Origin: an uncultured Paracoccaceae bacterium
Lineage (GTDB): Bacteria > Pseudomonadota > Alphaproteobacteria > Rhodobacterales > Rhodobacteraceae
Direction of reading: 5' to 3'
DNA: 64,000 nt
Assembly (NCBI GenBank): GCA_947488175.1
Contig: CANKYO010000002.1
Location: 248,001-312,000 of the forward strand
Below, piece after piece: positions 57,057-64,000 of the stretch. Position numbers and translations under genes: made by a program. Position 1 is the stretch's first letter. Each line of letters begins with the position of its first letter. Under the pieces are notes generated by a model. The model made no database searches. It saw nothing but the letters and a program-made list of their open reading frames with translations, and was not told the DNA's origin.

Positions 57057-57551
57057 TTACTGTCCGAGAAAGTGCTGCTGATCCAATGGGGCGACCTGCT
57101 CCTGGTTCATATCCGCATAGATGTCTTTGCCCTTATGCGGTCCATCCGGTGTCCAGACGAGCTGTATCGTAATCTTGTCTGGTCTCTCGGTCTTGTCCAG
57201 TACGGCGTAGATCAGGTTTGGGTTGTGACGCGCCCGCACCAGTGTCCGTCCTGCAAATGCCGCCAGAAAGTCGTGGCGTCGCTGCATGTCGCTCGCGTTT
57301 TTGCGGTAGATATAGACGGCAATGGCCCCAAGGAGCGGCAGTGCCACCAGGATCAGATCGACCAGCCACGCCTCGGCATGGGTTGGTGGAAGCTGAAAAA
57401 GGCGCGATAGCGGTCTGGTGTCGGCGACCAGATAGAAGGCCGCCCCGAGGTACGCCAGAACCAAGGGCGCCAGAACAAAGTACCAGACGGTCGTCCGCCG
57501 CGATGCATTTGCAACCGCGCTGCCGATCAGTCCTTTATCCATTTTAGCCAT
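57057..57551 (-). CDS. Hypothetical membrane protein
   Basis: A 164-residue protein with two hydrophobic helices (about residues 20-45 and 65-90) followed by a basic, globular C-terminus (RRHDFLAAFAGRTLVRARHNPNLIYAVLDK, VWTPDGPHKGKDIYADM). I do not recognise the family. Start at 57551 overlaps the DUF1244 stop by 8 bp, and an ATG at 57542 is an alternative. It is the last gene of a minus-strand operon with DUF1244. Confidence 0.68.
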   Translation of the reverse strand: MAKMDKGLIGSAVANASRRTTVWYFVLAPLVLAYLGAAFYLVADTRPLSRLFQLPPTHAEAWLVDLILVALPLLGAIAVYIYRKNASDMQRRHDFLAAFAGRTLVRARHNPNLIYAVLDKTERPDKITIQLVWTPDGPHKGKDIYADMNQEQVAPLDQQHFLGQ

Positions 57552-57837
57552 GCGATGTCTTGAACGCTTCCTGCGCCTCTGCGCTGGCTTCGGTCTGGTA
57601 TTTGGCTTTCCATTCCGCAAAGGGCATGCCGTAGAACGCTTCGCGTCCTTCGTCCTTGCTCATCTCGATGCCCCGTTTATTGGCGGCTTCCTGATACCAG
57701 CGGGACAGGCAGTTCCGGCAGAACCCGGAAAGGTTCATCATGTCGATATTCTGCACATCGGTCCGGTCCTGTAACAGGTGTTGCTGCAGGCGGCGAAAGG
57801 CGGCGGCTTCAAGTTCGATACGGGTCTGGTCGTCCAT
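57544..57837 (-). CDS. DUF1244 protein
   Basis: A 97-residue DUF1244 protein, a small helical family widespread in proteobacteria. The NLSGFCRNCLSRWYQEAANKRGIEMSKDEGREAFYGMPFAEWKAKYQ block matches the family and contains a CxxC. The function is unknown. It starts 12 bp after the N-formylglutamate amidohydrolase-like stop. Confidence 0.88.
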   Translation of the reverse strand: MDDQTRIELEAAAFRRLQQHLLQDRTDVQNIDMMNLSGFCRNCLSRWYQEAANKRGIEMSKDEGREAFYGMPFAEWKAKYQTEASAEAQEAFKTSHG

Positions 57838-57849
57838 TTAGGCTCTCCT

Positions 57850-58587
57850 TCAAAGTCCGGATTGGGTCAGTACATCACTTAATATAGGGGCGAGCCGTTC
57901 GGCCCAAAGGGTCTGGCCCGCCGCATCGGCAATCAGGTCATGCCGCAATTCGATCAGCACGTTGGGCCGTCCGTGTTGCAGCGCGTGCCGGTCGACCGCA
58001 TCGCCGGGCAGATGCCCTGCATAAGGTTCGTTGTCGCCCACGCACCAGCCTTGCGCCCGGCAGGCGGCCAGAAACGGTTGGGCCAGTCGGTCATCATCAG
58101 CGTAAAGGATGCCCACCTCCCACGGGCGGGGGTGACGCCCTTGCAGCCGGGGGGTGAAACTGTGCACCGCGCAGATCACCGGGTTTTGCATATGGGCGGC
58201 CAGATCGGCATAGGCCGCGTGGTAGGGGTGATAGAGCCGCCGGATACGCTCTGCCTTTTCCGCCTCGTCGGCATGCCTGTTGCCGGGGATGATCGTGCCG
58301 TCATAAAGGCGCATCATGATGGTCGGGTCATCTTCGCCCCGGTTGGGATCGACCACCAGCCGCGAAAAGCGCGACAGGATGGCGGGGCTGTCCAGCAGGG
58401 TGGCCAGATGGCGGGTTACGCCTGCGGCCCCGATATCATAGGCGATGTGCCGGTCCATATCTGCAGGGGTGAGCCCCAGATCGCCGCCATGGACCCAGTC
58501 GGGCACATGGTTGGTTGCGTGATCACAGGCCACCAGCCAGCGGCCCGGACGGTCGGCTCCAATAATCTCAAAAGCGTCGTCAGTCAT
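57850..58587 (-). CDS. N-formylglutamate amidohydrolase family protein
   Basis: A 245-residue enzyme of the N-formylglutamate amidohydrolase (HutG-like) family. It shows the metal-site candidates CDHATNHVP (His), ADDDRLAQPFL and FTPRLQGRHPRPWEVGILYADD, with HALQHGRPNVLIELRHDLI late in the chain. The family cleaves N-formyl-L-glutamate from histidine catabolism, but many members act on unknown N-acyl amino acids. A link to the N-acetyl-glutamate chemistry of dgcNA is possible but speculative. No hut genes are nearby. Confidence 0.82.
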   Translation of the reverse strand: MTDDAFEIIGADRPGRWLVACDHATNHVPDWVHGGDLGLTPADMDRHIAYDIGAAGVTRHLATLLDSPAILSRFSRLVVDPNRGEDDPTIMMRLYDGTIIPGNRHADEAEKAERIRRLYHPYHAAYADLAAHMQNPVICAVHSFTPRLQGRHPRPWEVGILYADDDRLAQPFLAACRAQGWCVGDNEPYAGHLPGDAVDRHALQHGRPNVLIELRHDLIADAAGQTLWAERLAPILSDVLTQSGL

Positions 58588-58705
58588 CTTGCCTGTCATT
58601 CCTTTATCACCGCGTTTAGGCTAGTTGTCGCGGGAAGGGAATTGCGCAATAAGGGCGCAAATGGGATTGTTACCGCTAACGGTCCTGCAGCATGAAGGAC
58701 AGACC

Positions 58706-60151
58706 ATGAGACGCCACCGCAACGTGAAAATTGTCGCCACGCTTGGCCCCGCTTCAAATGATTACGAGATGATCCGGGCCTTGCATGAGGCGGGCGCGGA
58801 TGTGTTCCGGTTGAACATGTCCCATGGCGATCATGCCGAGATCAGGGCCCGGCACGCGATCATCCGGCAGGTGGAAAAGGATCTGAACAGCCCGATAGCG
58901 ATCCTGGCCGATTTGCAAGGGCCCAAGCTGCGGGTGGGCGTCTTCGCGAAGGGCGAGGAAGACCTGGTCGAGGGTGCGGCCTTTCGGCTGGACCTGAACG
59001 ATGCAGAAGGTGACGCAACGCGGGTCAAGCTGCCCCATAAGGAGATTTTCGACGCGCTGGAACCTGGGGCCCATCTGCTGGTCAATGACGGCAAGATCAA
59101 GCTGCGGGTCAAAGACTGTGGTGCCGATTTTGCCGATTGCGAGGTCATCGTGGGTGGCACGATTTCGAACCGCAAGGGCGTGAACGTCCCTGACGTAACC
59201 CTGCCATTGGCTGCCCTGTCGGAGAAGGATCGCAAGGATCTGGAGTTCGTCTGCGAATTGGGGGTCGATTGGCTGGCCCTGTCATTTGTCCAGCGCGCCG
59301 CCGACGTGGAAGACGCGCGCGAACTGGCCAAGGGCCGTGCTGCCATTCTGTCGAAGATCGAAAAGCCCAATGCCGTGAAATCGTTTGACGATATTCTGGC
59401 GGCCAGTGACGGGATCATGGTGGCGCGCGGTGATCTGGGGGTCGAATTGCCGGTGCAGAATGTACCGCCGATCCAGAAACAACTGGTGCGCAAATGCCGG
59501 GCTGCAGCCAAGCCTGTCATTGTGGCCACCCAGATGCTGGAATCGATGATTGAGTCGCCAATGCCAACCCGGGCCGAAGTGTCCGACGTGGCCACGGCCA
59601 TTTACGAAGGGGCGGATGCAATCATGCTGTCGGCGGAATCCGCGGCAGGCTCCTATCCCATCGAAGCGGTCACCACGATGAACAACGTCGCAGGCGAGGT
59701 TGAGTCCGATCCGAACTACACCGAGATCATCGAGGCGTCCCGCAAATCCGAAGGGATTACCGTCGCAGACGGGATCGTTTCGGCCGCACGCGAAATCGCT
59801 GAAACCACCGATGTCAGCGCGATCTGCTGTTTCTCGCAATCCGGGACAACCGCGCTGCTCGTGTCACGCGAACGCCCGCGCGTGCCGATCATTGCGCTGA
59901 CCAGCTATGTCTCGACCGCCCGTCGCCTGTGCCTGTCCTGGGGGACGAACTGTGTCGTGACTGGTGAGGTCAACCGGTTTAAGGAGGCTGTGATCGCGGC
60001 TGTGCGTGCCGCCATAGAACAGAAGCTGGCAACCGAAGACGACATGATCGTCGTGACTGCCGGTGTGCCGTTCAACACGCCAGGGTCGACGAACATCTTG
60101 CGCGTGGCGCCCTGCGCGGAACGTTTGATCTACGCCGCCGATCAGGAGTAG
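58706..60151 (+). CDS. pyk: Pyruvate kinase
   Basis: A 481-residue glycolytic enzyme that converts phosphoenolpyruvate and ADP to pyruvate and ATP. It shows KIVATLGPASNDYEMI, FRLNMSHGDH, ILADLQGPKLRVG, DWLALSFVQRAADVE, SKIEKPNAV, MVARGDLGVELPV and ATQMLESMIESPMPTRAEVSDVA, including the catalytic Lys in SKIEKP. AAGGA precedes the ATG at 58706, excluding an upstream in-frame extension. A small membrane-protein gene follows after 26 bp. Confidence 0.95.
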   Translation: MRRHRNVKIVATLGPASNDYEMIRALHEAGADVFRLNMSHGDHAEIRARHAIIRQVEKDLNSPIAILADLQGPKLRVGVFAKGEEDLVEGAAFRLDLNDAEGDATRVKLPHKEIFDALEPGAHLLVNDGKIKLRVKDCGADFADCEVIVGGTISNRKGVNVPDVTLPLAALSEKDRKDLEFVCELGVDWLALSFVQRAADVEDARELAKGRAAILSKIEKPNAVKSFDDILAASDGIMVARGDLGVELPVQNVPPIQKQLVRKCRAAAKPVIVATQMLESMIESPMPTRAEVSDVATAIYEGADAIMLSAESAAGSYPIEAVTTMNNVAGEVESDPNYTEIIEASRKSEGITVADGIVSAAREIAETTDVSAICCFSQSGTTALLVSRERPRVPIIALTSYVSTARRLCLSWGTNCVVTGEVNRFKEAVIAAVRAAIEQKLATEDDMIVVTAGVPFNTPGSTNILRVAPCAERLIYAADQE

Positions 60152-60177
60152 CATGCGTCCAAGGAAAGGCGCTGGCT

Positions 60178-60402
60178 ATGGATATGGATCTGATCTTTGT
60201 TGTTGGGCTTGTGATTGCGGCGTTTTCGCTGCCGGGCTTTGTCAGCGCGTTTTCTGACCGGCGGTTTCCCAAGATGCCGCTGGTCATGGCCCTGATGGGC
60301 GGCGGTATGGTCTATTTCGCCATACAGCAGAATGAAGGGGCCTATACGCTGGAAACGATTGACGATGTGTTTGTCAGCGTTGTGGCCCGTTATATCATCT
60401 GA
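60178..60402 (+). CDS. Small two-helix membrane protein
   Basis: A 74-residue protein with two hydrophobic helices (FVVGLVIAAFSLPGFVSAF and PLVMALMGGGMVYFAIQQN) and a short C-terminal tail ending VVARYII. AAAGG precedes the ATG. It follows pyk by 26 bp and is probably cotranscribed. I recall similar small proteins in Rhodobacterales, but none has a known function. Confidence 0.68.
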   Translation: MDMDLIFVVGLVIAAFSLPGFVSAFSDRRFPKMPLVMALMGGGMVYFAIQQNEGAYTLETIDDVFVSVVARYII

Positions 60403-60408
60403 ATTGTC

Positions 60409-60437
60409 TTGCACCTGAACGGGATGCGGCCTATATG
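60409..60437 (+). promoter_or_regulatory. Putative sigma-70 promoter for rpmI-rplT
   Basis: TTGCAC (60409-60414), a 17-base spacer and TATATG (60432-60437) lie about 77 bp before rpmI. Spacing is ideal but the hexamers are imperfect. No infC gene precedes rpmI here, so a promoter is needed in this gap. Confidence 0.45.
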
Positions 60438-60513
60438 GCGGCCTTCACCCGCGCGTCCGGCCGATATGGCATGCCGAGTCGCGCGTTCGACCGACCTTTA
60501 GATGGAGACGGAA

Positions 60514-60714
60514 ATGCCGAAGATGAAGACCAAATCGAGCTGCAAAAAGCGGTTCAAAGTGACGGCCTCTGGCCGTGTTGTGGCAGGCCAGGCCGGCAAG
60601 CGCCACGGCATGATCAAGCGCAGCACCAAATTCATCCGTAACGCGCGCGGTACGACAACGCTGTCAAAGGCTGATGAGCAGATCATCAAGCCAATGATGC
60701 CCTACGCACGCTGA
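60514..60714 (+). CDS. rpmI: 50S ribosomal protein L35
   Basis: A 66-residue basic ribosomal protein with the family opening [20 protein letters not shown] and ending [21 protein letters not shown] is six bases before the ATG at 60514, so the longer frame from 60502 is rejected. Its stop is 15 bp before rplT. The usual infC-rpmI-rplT order is broken here, as infC is absent. Confidence 0.95.
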   Translation: MPKMKTKSSCKKRFKVTASGRVVAGQAGKRHGMIKRSTKFIRNARGTTTLSKADEQIIKPMMPYAR

Positions 60715-60729
60715 TAAGGAGAATTTGAT

Positions 60730-61092
60730 ATGCGCGTTAAAGGTGGAACCGTCACGCACCGTCGTCACAAGAAAGTGCTCGACGCTGCCAAAGGATATTA
60801 CGATCGCCGCTCCAAGACCTTCAAGGTCGCCAAGCAGGCTGTCGACAAGGCCAACCAATATGCAACCCGCGACCGTCACAACCGCAAGCGCAACTTCCGC
60901 GCGCTGTGGATCCAGCGGATCAATGCAGGTGTCCGTTCGGTTGACGAAACGCTGAACTATTCGAAGTTCATCAACGGGCTGAACCTGGCCGGGATCGAAG
61001 TGGACCGCAAGGTTTTGGCCGATCTGGCCGTCAACGAACCTGACGCATTTGCGACAATCGTTGGCAAAGCCAAGGATGCGCTGGCCGCCTGA
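60730..61092 (+). CDS. rplT: 50S ribosomal protein L20
   Basis: A 120-residue basic protein needed for early 50S assembly. It shows [30 protein letters not shown] and [26 protein letters not shown], the L20 signature. In many bacteria L20 represses its own operon by binding the mRNA leader. The 60402-60514 gap is short for that. GGAG precedes the ATG. A terminator follows before the decayed barrel gene. Confidence 0.96.
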   Translation: MRVKGGTVTHRRHKKVLDAAKGYYDRRSKTFKVAKQAVDKANQYATRDRHNRKRNFRALWIQRINAGVRSVDETLNYSKFINGLNLAGIEVDRKVLADLAVNEPDAFATIVGKAKDALAA

Positions 61093-61117
61093 GCCGAGTA
61101 CTTTTTCGTATTTCAGA

Positions 61118-61149
61118 AACCCTGGTGAGAATATCACCGGGGTTTTTTT
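61118..61149 (+). terminator. Rho-independent terminator of rpmI-rplT
   Basis: AACCCTGGTGA (61118-61128) pairs with TCACCGGGGTT (61134-61144), with one wobble. A T-run follows. It lies 26 bp after rplT. Confidence 0.88.
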
Positions 61150-61269
61150 GTAAGATCGAAGTCCTTTTTTTTCTGACCGTCAGAATAACTTATGGCGTTG
61201 TCGCCTAGGTGTTTTGCAGCACAGGACAAGAAAGGCGACGAACTGACGAAATATATCACATCGCCTGTC

Positions 61270-61610
61270 GCAGCGGCGGCTCTGACTGGGCGCTTGCCAA
61301 AGGGACGGTGGACGGCAGCTTTGCTGTGGGACGCGGCAAGGCGACGGGTTTGGATGAAAATGCGGCAACTATGAATTGGGTCTAGCTGGCTGTCACCTAC
61401 GCAGCGCCCATCAACAACAATGATCTGGAATGGTCTGTTGGCTATAAAGGTGACTATATGGATGGTGTCGAAGTAAGCGGCGACTCGTTTGAATAAACCA
61501 CGCTCAACAGCCTGCAAGCGGGCGTAACTGTCAAATTCGGTGATCGCCAGTCGCTCTCTAAAACACCCAACCTCCGTGCACTAATCAGTAACGCGGGCGA
61601 ATTGAACTAA
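61270..61610 (+). pseudogene. Remnant of an outer-membrane beta-barrel protein
   Basis: One frame reads continuously like barrel strands but is broken by TAG at 61383 and TAA at 61494, and ends at TAA 61608. The pieces are DWALAKGTVDGSFAVGRGKATG, then LAVTYAAPINNNDLEWSVGY with KGDYMDGVEVSGDSFE, and finally LNSLQAGVTVKFGDRQSL. The alternating polar/hydrophobic pattern and Phe-ending last strand fit a C-terminal barrel fragment. The 5' part is missing. No Shine-Dalgarno or start is visible, and no repeat flanks it. Confidence 0.6.
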
Positions 61611-61716
61611 ACTTTACCTCCATCCGGCTTGCGCAGCGCTGGCCGGTTGTCACGTTCTGAAATCAGAAGGCTGCGATGCCGCGCAATTGTCGAATAGGTA
61701 ACGACCAGCGCGCCGA

Positions 61717-62760
61717 TCATGCCGCAAGCTCCTGTTGTGACATCGAAATGACCTGATCGCGTCCGGATGCCTTTGCCTGATAAAGCGCCATATCCGCCCG
61801 CTTGAGCACGTCGTCAAAGCTTTGGTCGCAGGTCATGACCTCTGTCACGCCGAAACTGGCGGTAATCGCGAGCTCCATATCTGAGACGACAAACGACGTA
61901 TCACCAACAGCATCGCACAAACGTTCCGCAGTTCGTCTGGCCAAAGTGATATCAACATCCGATACCAGCACACCAAACTCCTCGCCTCCCATGCGAAATA
62001 CCTCGTCGGCGGTGCGCGATCGCGCCATCAGTCGTTGCACAAAGGCGCGCAGCACCTGGTCGCCAGCGTCATGTCCGTAGGTGTCATTGATCTGTTTGAA
62101 GTGATCCATATCGACTGAAATGAACGCAAAGGGCCTGTCGTGGTCTTTCCAATTGGCCCAGGCTGTATCGGATACCTCGTATAGATGATGCCGATTGCCC
62201 GCCCCGGTCAGCGCGTCGGTGCGCGCCATCGCCACCAGATGGTCCATCTGTTCGATCACAAGAAGCTGGGTGGCGATGCATTGCGCCAATGCTGTCAGGA
62301 TTGCGGTTTCCGTGCACAGATCATCCTTGTCCTGCCGCAGCGCCACGGCAAGCGTGCCAAAGCAGCGATCCCCGGCCAGAAGCGGCACATCAATCAGGCA
62401 TTTCATCCCCGCATCGGCCAGTTTGCGGCAGTCCATGAAGGGTTGTTCGGTCAGATCGCGTACAACCTCTGCCGTCCGGTTTGCAAAAACGCGGCCCAGG
62501 ACCGACCCGTTTATCGGCACGGCTGTTCCTTGCGGGATGGCCTGATCGCCGTTCAACGCCTTCACGACGAGGTTATCGCCATCGGGCAGTGCGATACTGC
62601 ACCGATCCGCTTTGATCGCGACTGACACCCATTTGGAAAAGGATTGCAGGATTTCGTCCCTGCTTCTGGCGGACGACAAATCAGCGACCAGCCCGATGGG
62701 GATGAACAATTGCTCTTTTGAGGTGGCATCGCATATCGCGCTGATGTCGCCGTCGCCCAT
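61717..62760 (-). CDS. GAF-domain diguanylate cyclase
   Basis: A 347-residue cytoplasmic protein. Residues of about 30-165 form a GAF-like sensor (SFSKWVSVAIKADRCSIALPDGDNLVV, CLIDVPLLAGDRCFGTLAVAL). Residues 185-345 form a GGDEF domain with ARTDALTGAGNRHHL, VDMDHFKQINDTYGHDAGD and GGEEF. An I-site RTAD lies five residues before GGEEF. It should make cyclic di-GMP under control of a small ligand bound to GAF. ATG 62760 is preferred to a longer frame from 62889. Confidence 0.88.
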   Translation of the reverse strand: MGDGDISAICDATSKEQLFIPIGLVADLSSARSRDEILQSFSKWVSVAIKADRCSIALPDGDNLVVKALNGDQAIPQGTAVPINGSVLGRVFANRTAEVVRDLTEQPFMDCRKLADAGMKCLIDVPLLAGDRCFGTLAVALRQDKDDLCTETAILTALAQCIATQLLVIEQMDHLVAMARTDALTGAGNRHHLYEVSDTAWANWKDHDRPFAFISVDMDHFKQINDTYGHDAGDQVLRAFVQRLMARSRTADEVFRMGGEEFGVLVSDVDITLARRTAERLCDAVGDTSFVVSDMELAITASFGVTEVMTCDQSFDDVLKRADMALYQAKASGRDQVISMSQQELAA

Positions 62761-62939
62761 GAATTGTGACCCTTTGCGGTCTGATCGCAGTTGCTTGTTC
62801 GATAGCGGCGACGCGTCAAGATATCGTAAATCGGCATGGGCCAACGGGGCTACGCGATGATGGTATGAAGCCCGGTCATGTTCTTGCACGCAGCGCGCTG
62901 GCGCGGTAGCAGGTCTGCACAGTCAAACGAGGCGCCGAA

Positions 62940-64000
62940 ATGGACGATCTGAAACAGAAATACCTTGGCCTGATAGCGGGTGCCGCGGATGAAGCCGCGA
63001 TCGAAGACCTGCGCGTGCAGGCTGTCGGCAAGAAGGGCGAGATCAGTCTGAAAATGCGTGAGCTGGGCAAGATGACGCCAGAGGAACGGCAGGTCGCAGG
63101 CCCCGCGCTGAATGCCTTGAAGGATGAGATCAATTCAGCCTTGTCCGCCAAGAAATCTGCCCTTGCGGACGCCGCCCTTGATGCCCGTCTGCGCGACGAA
63201 TGGCTGGATGTGACCCTGCCGTCCCGTGGTCGCCGTCAGGGCACGATCCATCCGATTTCGCAGGTGACCGAAGAGGTGACAGCGATCTTTGCCGATATGG
63301 GGTTCAGCGTTGCCGAAGGCCCGCAGATCGAAAGTGACTGGTATAATTTCGACGCGCTGAACATCCCCGGCCATCACCCGGCCCGGGCGGAAATGGACAC
63401 GTTCTATACCCACCGCCGCGAGGGCGATAACCGCCCGCCGCATGTGCTGCGCACCCATACCAGCCCGGTGCAGATCCGGTCGATGGAAAAAACGGGTGCG
63501 CCGACGCGCATCATCTGCCCCGGCCGTGTGTATCGTGCCGATTATGACCAGACCCATACGCCCATGTTCCATCAGATCGAGGGGCTGGCGATTGATCGCG
63601 ATATCTCTATGGCGAACCTCAAATGGGTGCTGGAGGAATTCGTGAAGGCCTATTTCGAGGTCGATCACGTCGATATCCGCTTCCGCGCCTCGCATTTCCC
63701 GTTCACGGAGCCATCGGCCGAGGTCGATATCCGCTGTTCCTGGGAGGGCGGCACGCTGAAAGTGGGCGAGGGCGATGACTGGCTGGAAATTCTAGGCTCC
63801 GGCATGGTGCATCCCAAGGTGCTGGAAGCCGGCGGGATCGACCCGGCGGAATGGCAGGGCTTTGCCTTCGGCATGGGCATCGACCGGATTGCGATGCTGA
63901 AATACGGGATCCCGGATCTGCGGGCGTTCTTTGATTCAGATTTGCGGTGGTTGCGGCACTATGGATTTGCTGCGCTGGATCAGCCGACGTTGCATGGTGG
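62940..64000 (+). CDS. pheS: Phenylalanyl-tRNA synthetase alpha subunit (cut by window end)
   Basis: The frame opens at ATG 62940 (GAGG upstream) and is still open at the window end. About 353 of the usual roughly 355-360 residues are present. It shows the N-terminal coiled coil ([30 protein letters not shown]), class II motif 1 to 3 features [19 protein letters not shown] (here [22 protein letters not shown]), [34 protein letters not shown] and [17 protein letters not shown]. It charges tRNA-Phe with PheT. The rpmI-rplT-pheS order is conserved in alphaproteobacteria, here interrupted by the pseudogene and a cyclase gene. Confidence 0.95.
   Translation, partial: MDDLKQKYLGLIAGAADEAAIEDLRVQAVGKKGEISLKMRELGKMTPEERQVAGPALNALKDEINSALSAKKSALADAALDARLRDEWLDVTLPSRGRRQGTIHPISQVTEEVTAIFADMGFSVAEGPQIESDWYNFDALNIPGHHPARAEMDTFYTHRREGDNRPPHVLRTHTSPVQIRSMEKTGAPTRIICPGRVYRADYDQTHTPMFHQIEGLAIDRDISMANLKWVLEEFVKAYFEVDHVDIRFRASHFPFTEPSAEVDIRCSWEGGTLKVGEGDDWLEILGSGMVHPKVLEAGGIDPAEWQGFAFGMGIDRIAMLKYGIPDLRAFFDSDLRWLRHYGFAALDQPTLHG

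Noticed and set aside
61134-61517. Minus-strand frame of 127 codons
   Set aside because: It begins inside the barrel remnant and ends in the rplT terminator, with no ribosome site. The plus-strand pseudogene reading explains the sequence better.

Overview
The window is a GC-rich bacterial chromosome segment with tightly packed genes, many start/stop overlaps (ATGA or GTGA) and several GTG or TTG starts. The gene set points to an alphaproteobacterium of the order Rhodobacterales, most likely the marine Roseobacter group (Loktanella/Yoonia-like). Pointers are the accD-folC pair, DUF6478, DUF1244, DUF482 beside a pterin dehydratase, a TRAP binding protein and a DgcN/DgcA D-glutamate pathway. This assignment is inference from gene content. 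I saw no rRNA, tRNA, CRISPR array, prophage or insertion sequence.

Layout. 1-4.3 kb: 3' end of S-formylglutathione hydrolase, a UPF0178 protein, an EamA transporter, then a coupled HAD / ornithine cyclodeaminase-like / alpha-beta hydrolase trio. 4.4-7.5 kb (minus): a 5TM-GGDEF diguanylate cyclase, an MFS carrier and a GNAT enzyme. 7.5-11.2 kb: zapE, DUF2189 and DUF3592 membrane proteins, then a palindrome-rich gap before a small DnaB-like ATPase gene. 11.2-16.9 kb (minus): a Cys/Met-type PLP enzyme, a secreted protein, folC, accD and two tandem CPBP proteases. 17-21.2 kb (plus): ilvD, a lipoprotein, DUF6478 and its partner, and a fasciclin lipoprotein. 21.3-27.5 kb: DUF481 barrel, LysR regulator, tiny lipoprotein, Tet-type MFS, TIM-barrel protein, DUF998 and a fatty acid desaturase. 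27.8-33.4 kb: fadH, LysR, diguanylate cyclase, OmpA-like protein and an AhpD-like enzyme. 33.4-42 kb: GNAT, CinA-like, sfsA, map, MFS, orphan DctP, HAD, rsmD, FAD oxidoreductase and peroxiredoxin. 42-48.7 kb (minus): MscS, phhB, DUF482, GDPD, RidA, then a type I secretion adaptor/ATPase pair. 48.9-53.4 kb: small secreted protein, class A PBP, glnK-amt. 53.7-56.8 kb: dgcN, dgcA and a D-amino-acid transaminase. 57-64 kb: DUF1244 and N-formylglutamate amidohydrolase genes, pyk, rpmI-rplT, an outer-membrane pseudogene, a GAF-GGDEF cyclase and pheS cut by the window end.

Most of the window is ordinary housekeeping and accessory metabolism. The points most worth a second look are: (i) a dispersed, about 80-130 bp element containing three GCGTCGG heptamers spaced exactly 11 bp apart, present in two places (27.6 kb and 56.9 kb) with conserved flanks; (ii) the D-amino-acid catabolic group at 53.7-56.8 kb; (iii) the DnaB-like ATPase with a short N-terminal helical domain behind a hairpin-dense leader; and (iv) a decayed beta-barrel gene at 61.3-61.6 kb. 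Start sites were chosen from Shine-Dalgarno spacing, overlap with the upstream gene and family alignment from memory. No database search was possible.
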